Shown here one piece after another: positions 41,866 to 53,060 of a stretch of 64,000 nt of DNA. The position numbers and the translations under genes are program-made. Positions within the stretch are counted from its first letter, which is position 1, and each line of letters starts with the position of its first letter. The notes beneath the pieces are model-generated. The model was not told the origin of the DNA and ran no database searches. It saw only the letters and a program-made list of their open reading frames with translations. Source of the DNA: Spirometra erinaceieuropaei. Taxonomy: Eukaryota > Platyhelminthes > Cestoda > Diphyllobothriidea > Diphyllobothriidae. The stretch covers positions 910,528 through 974,527 of the forward strand of contig CACRXP010000186.1 of the NCBI GenBank assembly GCA_902702965.1, read 5' to 3'.

Positions 41866-42164
41866 ACAGCTACGAGATCTTGTCCAGCCAGAAAATCTAG
41901 CCCTCGTCCACCGCCCGCATGCTCCGCCGATCAGGAGTTCCGCATTCCCCCTCCCCCTCGACCACCACTTCAACACCTAAGGAATTCTACGCCGCGGCGA
42001 ACCCGTAAATCACTCAACCCACCCACCCGTCAAAACCCGTGCCGGCGGTAGAAAATTTGCACAAGTTGAACTACAGTGCATGCCGTCGAAGAGGTCTGAT
42101 TGTAAAAAAAAACAGCGGTCGTCTTCGAAACCGACTTTTGCAGATCTCTTTGAGAAAAGCGAAC

Positions 42165-42563
42165 TCACACTGTGGAATAGTCCGGAGCAGACCTTGATAG
42201 TCGGGCTGGAAATGTGAAGAAGACAATATGGTAGAATGGCGAACATATGGAAGATAGCATCAACTGTGAAAAGTCATCCTTCTTGAGGAGGCAATAAAAG
42301 CCACTAAAAACCTTCAAATGGGCACAAAGGTTCGACACAAAATGCTGCCTCGAGAGACCAGCAGTTTGTTGATCGCTCGGCTTCGTGTGGCACCCCGACA
42401 ATGACTGCGGCCGGAAATGACCGACAGTTTGACCGATGTAAGCTACGACGTCGAGCGTGTGACCCATGGGTAGGACACAGCACCGGCGACCTTTGCGTAA
42501 ATAAGGCCTTTTGAACGGATAAACATAAGGGCAACCACCATTACAGTGAGTGACCGATCTCAT
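42165..42563 (-). other. Open frame kept in both duplicates, unknown
   Basis: A 132-residue minus-strand frame with KGRRCCVLPMGHTLDVVAYI and GQTVGHFRPQSL, kept at the same length in copy 2 (48473-48871). AYIGQTVGHF faintly recalls the YVGQTGR core of Penelope endonucleases, but no other part fits. Its upstream end overlaps the MITE-2 terminus. Probably not a gene. Confidence 0.25.
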
Positions 42564-43535
42564 GAAATGTTGGCTGGAATTCTGAAATGCGTTTTCAATT
42601 AGAAAGAATTACTTAGGGGCGGTTGTAATACTTATTATCTTGCGGCATATTCCTATAATATTTGGGACTCGGCAGGATGTCAGCTTTTGAATACGCTGCT
42701 TTTCAGTCTCCTGTAAAAACTGTACTCAGTAAAAATGGTTACTTAAGTAGCATGCATTTTTTCCGTTGATTTTCGATGGCCTTGCAAATTCAAATATATT
42801 TTGTAGAAATCACGAACAAAAACATGCCTTCTTTCAGTCGTTCGATATTGAATCACGCCATTTTTATATTCCGTACTCGAAAAATGAGTATAATTAGATT
42901 TTAAGAAAGTTTTTTGATTGCCGAATAATTTGGAGCCTGACCAGTCGTTGCACTAGCAATTAGTGATTGCGGTCTACAAGGTGCATGCGTTCCGCGTAAA
43001 GAAAATCGCATATTCTTCTATGCTTTTAAGAAGATGTCATATGCGGTCCATAAAATTTTGCAATGGATGCGGGCTACGTTGTACATTTCCTGAGGAGCAG
43101 TGGTAAACTGACAGGTACGATGCTATATGAATGGACATTGCGCGGTCTTAAAAATCTCACAACTAGAAACTTTTTCAAAACCTAATTATACTCATTTTTC
43201 GAGCATCAAATAGAAAGGCGACGTGATTCTCTATCAAATGACTGAAAGAAAGCATATTTTTGTTCGTGGTTTCTACAAAATATATTTGAATTTGCAAGAC
43301 CATCGAAAATCAACGGGAAACTGCACGCTACTTAAGTAGCCATTTTTTACCGATTACGGTTTCTACGGAAGATTGAAAAGCAGTGTAGTCAAAAGCTGAC
43401 ATCCTGGCGAGTCCGAAATGCTATAGGATTATGTCGAAAGATACTAAATATTACAACCGCGCCCAAGTACTCCTTCCTAATCGAAAACGCTTTTCAGAAT
43501 TTCAGCCAACATTTCATGAGATTCGTCACTCACTG
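42544..43535. mobile_element. MITE-2, complete (duplication copy 1)
   Basis: The 992-base element sits between TA and TA. It begins CAGTGAGTGACCGATCTC and then ATGAAATGTTGGCTG; the right end is the inverse. Arms of about 480 bases fold on each other. The inner motif TTACTTAAGTAGCATGCA is shared with MITE-1. No transposase. Confidence 0.9.
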
Positions 43536-43537
43536 TA

Positions 43538-43830
43538 GGTTTGCGCAACATCTACCGCACTCCCTCCTCCCACACTCACCTCGGCCCCCATGGCAAGACA
43601 GTGTCAGGACGGTTAGGAGTGGACGCGAGTGGTGCGAGCTAAACGGCCTATCTACGCGTGCCACACACGACCTGGTTGCCACACGATGTACCAGGCTTCA
43701 AAGAGGGCGGCTCGGATCTAACATGCATGAGGATGCCATAGAGGTCACGTTAAGAAGGAGCCAGTGAAGTCTGGTTCTCCATCATTCAGTGACTCCTACA
43801 TACACCAATGGAGGTCGAGTAATTTCCTCA
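43538..43830 (+). repeat. SINE-C 3' part
   Basis: GCGCAACATCTACCGCACTC, CGTGCCACACACGACCTGG, ACCAGGCTTCAAAGAG and GAGGTCACGTTAAGAAGG follow the second half of SINE-C (compare 18650-18850). It starts right after the MITE-2, which may have landed in it. Confidence 0.55.
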
Positions 43831-43928
43831 GTTTGCAGCCCGGCAATCAGCGACTTTTGGCGCGTCGCGATAGATGCAAGCATGTGATATTTGCCGATAC
43901 AATCGAAGATGCGAGTTCCAGGAACTAG

Positions 43929-44715
43929 TTGATCGGAAGGAGAAGCGATCGCTGGAACAAGGGTTTTATTCGCCTGAGGTTTCGGATTCTCAGTCACAGG
44001 CCGGAGGCCACCATGAGGCGTCAAGTGATGAGACCAAAAGACCCACTGCCACGGCAAGAAACATCTGTAGTCGTTTACCGGACCTGGTGCAGTTGCGGAC
44101 AAAGCAACTATGTCGGAGAAACTGGAAGACTGCTTCGAACGCGAATTGTCGAACACGCGGCAGCGGTACGGAGAAATGACGCCAACTCTCAGGTCGCGGC
44201 CCATTCGACGAGACCCGGCTACACATTAAAGTTCGATGAGGCCGAAATTCTCGGGAGGGGGGATAAACGTGTGAGCCGCGAGTTGCTTGAGTCATGGTTC
44301 ACGGGACCTCAGTCTATAAACAAGTGCAACAACATCACCACTCCATATTCCGTGCTGTGACATAGACTGACCAAAGTAATTGACTACTCTGGGAGCGCGC
44401 AAGCCGGTGAGCCAGATGGCCGAGCAATCATCAAGCCAGCTCCAACACCGGTGATGAGATGTCAGCAATTAACAACTTGCATGCTGGCAATCAAGCAATT
44501 AGCGCACCAGCGGGCAACAATCCTTGATGAAGGGGAGCGCGGTTAATTGCTATAGGTATGCGGTAGTATAGCGACTGCATCCTAGAAATACTGCAACTTC
44601 CTGTGCACAAGTCACCCTTTTCTGCCACTGTCTCTGAGTATGGGTTCAGGTGAGAATCGGAAACGTCAGGCGAATAAAGCTCTTGTTCCAGCGGTCGCTT
44701 CTTCTTCTGATCATG
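43929..44715 (+). mobile_element. PLE-1 fragment with inverted 5' tail (copy 1)
   Basis: 43935-43992 is the PLE-1 tail in reverse (AAGCGATCGCTGGAACAAGG to CGCCTGAGGTTTCGGATTC). The endonuclease part follows in forward orientation: VVYRTWCSCGQSNYVGETGR, TRIVEHAAAVRRNDANSQVA and SRELLESWFTGPQSINKCNN, open to a TGA at 44358-44360. The region beyond, which codes on in the 16 kb copy, is frame-broken. The 3' tail has a worn hammerhead (44631-44673) and the TATA box is changed to TAGAAATA. Confidence 0.85.
44631..44673 (+). ncRNA. Hammerhead motif, damaged core (copy 1)
   Basis: The core reads CTGAGTA instead of CTGATGA, while GAAACGTCAGGC and helix II are kept. Expected to be inactive. Copy 2 at 50957-51000 carries the same change, so the damage is older than the duplication. 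Confidence 0.55.
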
Positions 44716-45214
44716 TCATATTTATTATTAGTGAGGAATACGCTGATGTGCCATGAGGATTGACTTTCTCGAGTCAATCTCCCTCCCTCTTCCTTCTCCA
44801 CGCACGAGCAAACTGTCCGAGCATCAACCAACTGGGGCTAAGATTGTGTTACGTGGAGAACAGAACCAGGCGACTCGACTACGCGTCTTTCACACGATCG
44901 GGCTACACTAAATTATATACATGCCACTCTGCAGGCCAATGACGGTAGGTGGTTGTTCGCTTATGTTGGCTTATTCGATTTCGGATATAAATTTCGCAGA
45001 ACTTGTTAGAGGGTAAGATGTGGTTACGTGGCCGCACCTGATGGCCACAATACTGTTGACCTACTTAATTCTTTTGATTGTTGCTGTGCGTTGCAGCGTG
45101 TGTTCTGATGCCGACCTTGTTTCTTTGTTGCCGTTTCTATCTTTTTTTGCCCAATGGCGGTGGTCCTTCTTGACTTTCGGCCTGTCGTCTCCTTCGAATT
45201 TTCCCGTTGGATGT

Positions 45215-45275
45215 TTCAAGGTTAGGGTTTAGGGCTTAGGGTTAGGGATTACGGGTTTGGGTGGGGGGTTAGGGA
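45215..45275 (+). repeat. G-rich telomere-like stretch (copy 1)
   Basis: GGTTAGGGTTTAGGGCTTAG, GGTTAGGGATTACGGG and GGGGGGTTAGGG: degenerate TTAGGG units. It points outward relative to the CCCTAA stretch at 41.8 kb. Confidence 0.65.
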
Positions 45276-46029
45276 AGATATTTTTCAACTACTCAAAGTA
45301 TAACCGCGCATTCCCAATAGCTTCTCTTTTGCATACAGTTACTTGCCCTCGTCGCCTGTGCGTTCCCCGGTCCCGTATTATAGGTGGTTGTGGTTTGTTC
45401 ATCTCAAGTGCGGCTACATAACCACATCTGACCAATAAGCGTTTCTTCGTAAGACTGGCAATACAACCGTCCAGTGGATTACCATCTTTTTGGCCAAACC
45501 CACTTAACCAGAAAACCTTCGGAGAACAATAACGCAAAGCGAAGGTATATCATTGCAAATGGCCTATCCCAGGAAACATTTGCATAATTTCGAATGAAGA
45601 AGGCGTGTAAGGGAATCATGACACTTTAAAAAGGCCTGATCAACTGCCTGCACACAGGAAGTACGCTTACCCAGTATGTTAAAAATGCTGACTTCAGGGG
45701 GGCGCAGAAGAACACGACGGCGCTAGAAAATGCGAATGACAAACTGTGAGAGAAACTGAAGAGCGAGACATCCTGAGGAGTGAAAGCGAAATCAACACGC
45801 ACCAACTTCTGTACACCAGGTCGGACATTCGCTGCCGTTGAGTAGCGGATTTGACGTCCTCATTCAAATCCGAACCGCCACATATGAGGACGAGGTTTCG
45901 GAGGGGAGGAGAGACTAGGAGAAAAGGAAAACCTTATAAAATGATGTGCGGACATGTGTGCATGTTAGTGGGAAAGTAGAGGAGGGAGATTACGTTGGTG
46001 GTGAGCGTGTTTGAAAGGGGATCAATCAC
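45276..46029. other. Unassigned part of the duplication (copy 1)
   Basis: No gene recognised. The minus-strand frame 45289-45537 (82 residues) has a same-length counterpart at 51630-51878, which is expected from the recent duplication. Confidence 0.4.
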
Positions 46030-46720
46030 GACATCATAGGGCCAAATGACAGTTCGACTGTCGCGTCCGACGATATCCATCGTGTGCTCCACAGCAGGGT
46101 GAAAGTAGACACGGTGACTTGTGCGTGAATTAGTTTACAGTGAGAGCAGACTTGCGCAGCGCCTACCACACTCCCTCTTCCTCCCCACCTGGTCCCAGTG
46201 TCAAGACATAGTCCAGAAGACCAAAGGCAGGGGTGAGTGAAAGTGGCTGGAACGGCCGGACCCGAGCCCAGGCGTACCAGCACAACCCCTGGTCCACAAC
46301 CAGGATTTTTACCAACAGCGAAAAGTAGGTCAGAAACAGAAGAGGATGACACAAGTCTCTGGGCAACCACGTACCCGGCGGGAGCTCAAGCAAATCTGCC
46401 GGTAGGGAACCTGGTTAAAGAACTTGCCAGAGAACTGCCAGCGTACACCAGGCTGCAAGGGCCATTGTCTGCTGATTCATGACATAGCAGACGCACACAA
46501 TTCTAAAAGCCCAGAAGGATGAGACGCAGCCCTGCGTTTAGCCTAGACCATCACCTTTCAAAGACCGGATAGCCAGCCAGTCGTCGACTGAGGGGCACTA
46601 CCCACACGCACACACATGCGTGAGAGTGCCAGAGGTCACATTGAGGAGAGTCTGACTCTCAGCCCACCAGTCCGCCACTCCATACACACGCACACACACA
46701 GCTGGGCAGGCTGCGTGGAC
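46030..46720 (+). repeat. SINE-C, longest copy (duplication copy 1)
   Basis: GACAGTTCGACTGTCGCG, TCCATCGTGTGCTCCACAGC, GGTGACTTGTGCGTGAATTA, CCCACCTGGTCCCAGTGTC and, further on, CCAGAGGTCACATTGAGGAG. An AC microsatellite is at about 46685-46702. The part between 46270 and 46600 is not seen in other SINE-C copies and may be a separate insertion. Confidence 0.55.
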
Positions 46721-47349
46721 TGATTTGAGGCGTCTGGCAGATCACGTATTACATGAGCAACAGGCACGAGTAAAATGAATACCAAAATCTGCAGGCAAAA
46801 TTCTGCTGCCACTGAAAGATGAAATACTTCAGAATTGGGGGGGGGGGGGAGAATTTACTCCCTGCTGTGTTTTGAGTTGCTGTTTCGGACATCAGTGGCC
46901 GCTGGCGAGGTTATGGTATGGGTTAAAAATGTTATGCTTAGCTTGAGAGAGAGAGAGAGAGAAATGAGTACTATAGGTGTCTGTCGTTCTAAGGTCACAA
47001 GTATGTGACACACCCTGAGTGAACGAAGGTTGGCAGAGCCTAAGTAGCAGACACCACGTGGGTCCGCCTCGCTATAACCCCCTTCGTGCGTAAGTCTTCA
47101 TTGCGCACTCGAGTAGGCGGTGGCAGTTGTCGCTTGCGACGAACGAATTACAACCGTGCCTTAGTCTCGATCGTTCAGAATAAAGCCAATGACTTGCAGT
47201 AAGTGTTCGTCAAAGCCATGTGAAGGCGTTGGACACGTACCAGGACATGCATGCACACAGCGGGTCGCAGTAAGGATCGTCTATGGTCTGAATCTTGGTC
47301 TGGATTTAAGTCTCACGTGGAAAACTTAAAAGGTCCGGATCTCAGGATG
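46721..47349. other. Unassigned part of the duplication (copy 1)
   Basis: No gene. A run of 11-12 G lies at about 46839-46850 and a GA microsatellite at about 46946-46961; both recur in copy 2. Confidence 0.45.
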
Positions 47350-47648
47350 NNNNNNNNNNNNNNNNNNNNNNNNNNNNNNNNNNNNNNNNNNNNNNNNNNN
47401 NNNNNNNNNNNNNNNNNNNNNNNNNNNNNNNNNNNNNNNNNNNNNNNNNNNNNNNNNNNNNNNNNNNNNNNNNNNNNNNNNNNNNNNNNNNNNNNNNNNN
47501 NNNNNNNNNNNNNNNNNNNNNNNNNNNNNNNNNNNNNNNNNNNNNNNNNNNNNNNNNNNNNNNNNNNNNNNNNNNNNNNNNNNNNNNNNNNNNNNNNNNN
47601 NNNNNNNNNNNNNNNNNNNNNNNNNNNNNNNNNNNNNNNNNNNNNNNN
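47350..47648. other. Assembly gap (299 N)
   Basis: A run of N between the two duplication copies. The long frames drawn across it are not real. Confidence 1.
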
Positions 47649-47886
47649 ACGTCGGTGGTTAGGTAGGGTTTGTGCCGCCTGGTCCACGATGTTCCCCCGG
47701 CGTGGTGACGCCATTTGCACTTCGCGACGGTGTGAGCTGCGCCACCTGGCTGCGTGGGCGGAGCGCGTGATAACACGCAGGCAAATCGATGTGTCTGTTG
47801 ATGGAGTTGGTGTCCGACATCCACGCCTCCAACGCCTCTCAGGCAAATAAACTTACTGTCCCAGTGATCGTGCCTTCGCCTTCTTT
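47649..47886 (+). mobile_element. Diverged Penelope-type tail
   Basis: TGTCTGTTGATGGAGTTGG, a loop, CCAACGCCTCTCAGGC and AAATAAACTTACTGTCCCAG, then GTGATCGTG, follow the order of the PLE-1 tail (core, stem, AGGC, AATAAA, TGTCCCAGCGATCGTG) but with a different stem and a broken core. It lies between the gap and duplication copy 2. Confidence 0.5.
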
Positions 47887-48851
47887 TAAGTTAGGTATGT
47901 TAACGAATATTGTTTTAGTAAGCTAACCATATGGTGCCAGTCAAGTGGGGTTGCAGAACCAGACCTCGCCGACTTCCCGTTGTCGACCCACTGCACCTCG
48001 ACACTGTCTTCAGTTACGCACATCCCGAAACACCGGGCGGACGTGGAAAAAACCTTCCGAGAAGTCAGGTGTCAAGCTGCCAGAGGTCGGATCCTATTTT
48101 GTAGCCGTATCTGCAGTAGCCAAGTTCCAGCCTAACCCCTAACCCCAATTTTAACCTCTTACACCTAACAGGTACAGCTACGAGATCTTGCCCAGCCAGA
48201 AAATTTAGCCCTCGTCCACCGCCCGCATGCTCCGCCGATCAGGAGTTCCGCATTCCCCCTCCCCCTCGACCACCACTTCAACACCTAAGGAATTCTACGC
48301 CGCGGCGAACCCGTAAATCACTCAACCCACCCACCCGTCAAAACCCGTGCCGGCGGTAGGAAATTTGCACAAGTTGAATTACAGTGCATGCCGTCGAAGA
48401 GGTCTGATTGTAAAAAAAAACAGCGGTCGTCTGCGAAACCGACTTTTGCAGATTTCTTTGAGAAAAGCGAACTCACACTGTGGAATAGTCCGGAGCAGAC
48501 CTTGATAATCGGGCTGGAAATGTGAAGAAGACAATATGGTAGCATGGCGAACACATGGAAGATAGCATCAACTGTGAAAAGTCATCCTTCTTGAGGAGGC
48601 AATAAAAGCCACAAAAAACCTTTAAATGGGCACAAAGGTTCGACACAAAATGCTGCCTCGAGAGACCAGCAGTTTGTTGATTGCTCGGCTTCGTGTGGCA
48701 CCCCGACAATGACTGCGGCCGGAAATGACCGACAGTTCGACCGATGCAAGCTACGACGTCGAGCGTGTGACCCATGGGTAGGACACAGCACCGGCGACCT
48801 TTGTTTAAATAAGGCCTTTTGAACGGATAAACATAAGGACAACCACCATTA

Positions 48852-49844
48852 CAGTGAGTGACCGATCTCATGAAATGTTGGCTGGAGTTCTGAAATGCGT
48901 TTTCGATTAGAAAGAATTACTTAGGCGCGGTTGTAATACTTATTATCTTGCAGCATATTCCTATAATATTTGGGACTCGGCAGGATGTTAGCTTTTGAAT
49001 ACACTGCTTTTCTGTCACCTGTAAAAACCGTACTCGATAAAAATGGTTACTTAAGTAGCATGCATTTTTTCCATTGATTTTCGATGGTCTTGCAAATTCA
49101 AATATATTTTGTAGAAACCACGAACAAAAACATGCCTTTTTTCAGTCGTTCGATAGAGAATCACGCCATTTTTATATTCCGTACTCGAAAAATGAGTATA
49201 ATTAGATTTTAAGAAAGTTTTCTGATTGCCGGATAATTTGGAGCCTGACCAGTCGTTGCACTAGCTATTAATGATTGCGGTCTACAAGGTGCATGCGTTC
49301 CGTGTAAAGAAAATCATATATTCTTCTATGCTTTTAAGAAGATATCATATACAGTCCATAAAATTTTGCAATGGATGCGGACTACGTTGTACATTTCATG
49401 AGGAGCAGTGGTAAACTGACAGGTACGATGCTATATGAATGGACATTGCGCGGTCTTAAAAATCTCACAACTAGAAACTTTTTCAAAACCTAATTATACT
49501 CATTTTTCGAGTACCAGATAGAAAAGCGACGTGATTCTCTATCAAATGACTGAAAGAAAACATATTTTCGTTCGTGGTTTCTACAAAATATGTTTGAATT
49601 TGCAAGACCATCGAAAATCAACGGGAAACTGCACGCTACTTAAGTAGCCATTTTTTTACCGATTACGGTTTCTACGGAAGATTGAAAAGCAGTGTATTCA
49701 AAAGCTGACATCCTGGCGAGTCCGAAATGCTATAGGATTAAGTCGCAAGATAATAAATATTACAACCGCGCCTAAGAAATCCTTTCTAATTGAAAAGGCA
49801 TTTCAGAATTCCAGCAAACATTTCATGAGATCCGTCACTCACTG
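48852..49844. mobile_element. MITE-2, complete (duplication copy 2)
   Basis: Same structure and insertion point as 42544-43535: TA/CAGTGAGTGACCGATCTC at the left and CACTCACTG/TA at the right, long inverted arms, no transposase. The shared site shows that the insertion came before the duplication. Confidence 0.9.
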
Positions 49845-50232
49845 TAGGGTTGCGCAACATCTACCGCACTCTCTTCTCCTCCCACACTCACCTCGGCCCC
49901 CATGGCAAGACAGTGTGAGGACAGTTAGGGGTGGACGCGAGTAATGCGAGCTAAACGGCCTATCTACGCGTGCCACACACGACCTTGTTGCCACAAGATG
50001 TACCAGGCTTCAGAAAGGGAGACTCGGATCTAACATGCGTAAGGATGCCATAAAGGTCACGTTAAGAAGGAGCCATTGAAGCCCCGTTCTCCATCGTTCA
50101 GTGACTCATACATACTCCAATGGAGGCGGGGTATTTTCTCCAGTTGGCAGCCCGGCAATCCGCGACTTTTAGCGCGTCGCGATAGATGCAAGCATGTCAT
50201 ATTTGCTGATACAAGCGAGGATGCGAGTTCCA

Positions 50233-51040
50233 GGAACTAGTTGATCAGAAAAAGAAGAAGAAGAAGAAGAAGAAGAAGAAGAAGAAGCGATCGCTGGAAC
50301 AAGGGTTTTATTCGCCTGATGTTTCGGATTCTCACAGACACAGGCCGGAGGCCACCATGAGACGCCAGGTGATGAGACCAAAAGACCCACTGTCCCAGCA
50401 AGAAACATCTGGAGTCGTTTACCGGATCTGCTGCAGTTGCGGACAAAGCAACTACGTCGGAGAAACCGGAAGACTGCTCCGGACGCGAATCGCCGAACAC
50501 GTGGCAGCGGTACGGAGAAATGACGCCAACTCTCAGGTCGCGGCCCATTCGACGAGACCCGGCCACACCTTCAAGCTCGATGAGGCCAAAATTCTCGCGA
50601 GAGCTGCGAGCTGCTTGAGTCATGGTTCACGGGACCTCGGTATATAAACAAGTGCTACGACACCCCCACTCCATATTCCGTGCTGATACACAGACTGGCC
50701 AAAGTAATTGACCACTCGGGGAGCGCGCAAGCCGGTGAGCCAGATGGCCGAGCAATCATCACGCCAGCTCCAACACCGGTGATGAGATGTCAGCAATTAA
50801 CAACTTGCATGCCGGCCATCAAGCAGTTAGCGCACCAACGGGCAACAATCCTTGATGAAGGGGAGCGCGGTTAATTGCTATAGGTATGCGGTAGTATAGC
50901 GACTGCATCCTAGAAATACTGCAACTTCCTGTACACAAGTCACCCTTTTCTGCCACTGTCTCTGAGTATGGGTTCAGATGAGAATCGGAAACGTCAGGCG
51001 AATAAAGCCCTTGTTCCAGCGGTCGCTTCTTCTTCTGATC
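50233..51040 (+). pseudogene. PLE-1 fragment with inverted 5' tail (copy 2), frameshifted
   Basis: Same layout as 43929-44715. The endonuclease frame (ICCSCGQSNYVGETGRLLRT) leaves frame after DEAKILARA because 16 bases present in copy 1 are missing. The reversed tail at 50235-50335 has been lengthened by a GAA array. The first Cys region reads ICCSC instead of TWCSC. Confidence 0.85.
50249..50287 (+). repeat. GAA microsatellite, absent from the sister copy
   Basis: About twelve AAG/GAA units. Copy 1 has only GGAAGGAGAAGCG at the same place. Confidence 0.9.
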
Positions 51041-51544
51041 ATGTCATATTTATTATTAGTGAGGACTACGCTGATGTGCCATGAGGATTGACTTCCTCGA
51101 GTCAATCTCCCTCCCTCTTCCTTCTCCACGCACGAGTAAACTGTCCGAGCATCAACCAACTGGGGCTAAGATTGCGTTACGTGGAGAACAGAACCAGGCG
51201 ACTCGAATACGCGTCTTTCACACGATCGGGCTACAATAAATTATTATACATGCCACTCTGCAGGCCAATGACGGTAGGTGGTTGTTCGCTTATGCTGGCT
51301 TATACGATTTCGGATGGAAATTTCGTAGAACTTGGTAGAGGGTAAGATGTGGTTACGTAGCCGCACCTGATGGGCACAATACTGTTGACCTACTTAATTC
51401 TTTTGATTGTTGCTGTGCGTTGCAGTGTGTTTTCTGATGGCGACCTTGTTTCTTTGTTGCCGTATCTATCTTTTTTTGCCCAATGGCGGTGGTCCTTCTT
51501 GACTTTCGGCCTGTCGTCTCCTTCGAATTTTCCCGTTGGATGTT

Positions 51545-51617
51545 TCAAGGTTAGGGTTTAGGGCTGCAGTTAGGGCTTAGGGTTAGGGATTACGGGTTTG
51601 GGTGGGGGGTTAGGGAA
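51545..51617 (+). repeat. G-rich telomere-like stretch (copy 2)
   Basis: As at 45215-45275 but with the extra bases GCTGCAGTTAGG. Degenerate TTAGGG units. Confidence 0.65.
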
Positions 51618-52369
51618 AATATCTTTCAACTACTCAAAGTATAACCGCGCATTCCCAATAGCTTCTCTTTTGCATACAATTACTTGACCTCGTCGCCTGT
51701 GCGTTCCCCGGTCCAGTATTATAGGTGGTGGTGGTTTGTTCATCTCAAGTGCGGCTACATAACCACATCTGACCAATAAGAGTTTCTTCATAAGACTGAC
51801 AATACAACCGTCCAGTGGATTACCATCTTTTTGGCCAAACCCACTTAACCAGAAAACCTTCGGAGAACAATAACGCAAAGCGAAGGCATATCATTGCAAA
51901 TGGCCTATCCCAGGAAACATTCACACAATTTCGAATCGAGAAGGCGTGTAAGGGAATCAGGACACTTTAAAAAGGCCTGATCAACTGCCTGCACACAGGA
52001 AGTACGCTTACCCAGTACGTCAAAAATGCTGATTTCAGGGGGGCGCAGAAGAACACGACGGCGCTAGAAAATGCAGATGACAAAATGTGAGGGAAACTGA
52101 AGAGCGAGACATCCTGAGGAGTGAAAGCGAAATCAACACGCACCAACTTCTGTACACCAGGTCGGACATTCGCTGTCGTTGAGTAGCGGATTTGACGTCC
52201 TCATTCAAATCCGAACCGCCACATATGAGGACGAGGTTTCGGAGGGGAGGAGAGACTAGGAGAAAATGAAAACCTTATAAAATGATGTGCGGACATGTGT
52301 GCATGTTAGTGGGAAATTAGAGGAGGGAGATTACGTTGGTGGTGAGCGTGTTTGAAAGGGGATCAATCA

Positions 52370-53060
52370 CGACATCAGAGGGGCAAGATGACAGTTCGAC
52401 TGTCGCGTCCGACGATATCCATCGTGTGCTCCACAGCATGGTGAAAGTAGGCACAGTGACTTGTGCGTGAACTATTTTACAGTGAGAGCAGGCTTGCGCA
52501 GCACCTACCACACTCTCTCTTCCTCCCCACCTGGTCTCAGTGTCAAGACATAGGCAAGAAGACCGAAGACAGAGGTGAGAGCAGGTTGCTGGCACGGACG
52601 GACCCGAGCCTAGGCGTACCAGCACAACCCCTGGTCCACAACCAGGATTTTAACCAACAACAAAAAGTAGGTCAGAAAGGGAAGAGGATGACACAAGTCT
52701 CTGGGCAGCCACGTACCCGGCGGAAGCTCAACCACATCTGCCGGTAGGGAACCTGGTTAAAGAACTTGCCAGAGAACTGCCAGCGTACATCAGGCTGCAA
52801 GGGCGATTGTCTGCTGATTCATGACACAGCAGACGCACACAATTCTAAAAGCCCAGAAGGATGAGACGCAGCCCTGCGTTTAGCCTGGGCCATCACCTTT
52901 CAAAGACCGGATAGCCAGCCAATCATCGGCTGAGGGGCAGTACCCACACACAATCATCACATGCGTGAGAGCGCCAGAGGTCACATTGAGGAGAGTCTGA
53001 CTCTCAGCCCACCAGTCCGCCACTCCACACACAGCTGGGCAGACTGCGTGGACTGATTTG
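52370..53060 (+). repeat. SINE-C (duplication copy 2)
   Basis: Counterpart of 46030-46720, with the same landmarks and a shorter AC tract. Confidence 0.55.

Larger units (their letters stand above)
41600..47349 (+). repeat. Tandem segmental duplication, copy 1
   Basis: From TTAGGTATGTTAAC at 41603 on, this unit matches 47887-53680 with few differences (a few percent by eye) in the same order. It holds, in order: a C-rich telomere-like stretch, a MITE-2, a SINE-C part, a PLE-1 copy, a G-rich telomere-like stretch and a SINE-C. The right end runs into the N gap. Confidence 0.9.

Noticed and set aside
43520..43767. Plus-strand 83-residue frame after the MITE-2
   Set aside because: It lies in the SINE-C part and its counterpart in the second copy does not keep the same frame.
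47251..47850. Frames of 160-199 residues on both strands
   Set aside because: They are made mostly of N from the assembly gap.
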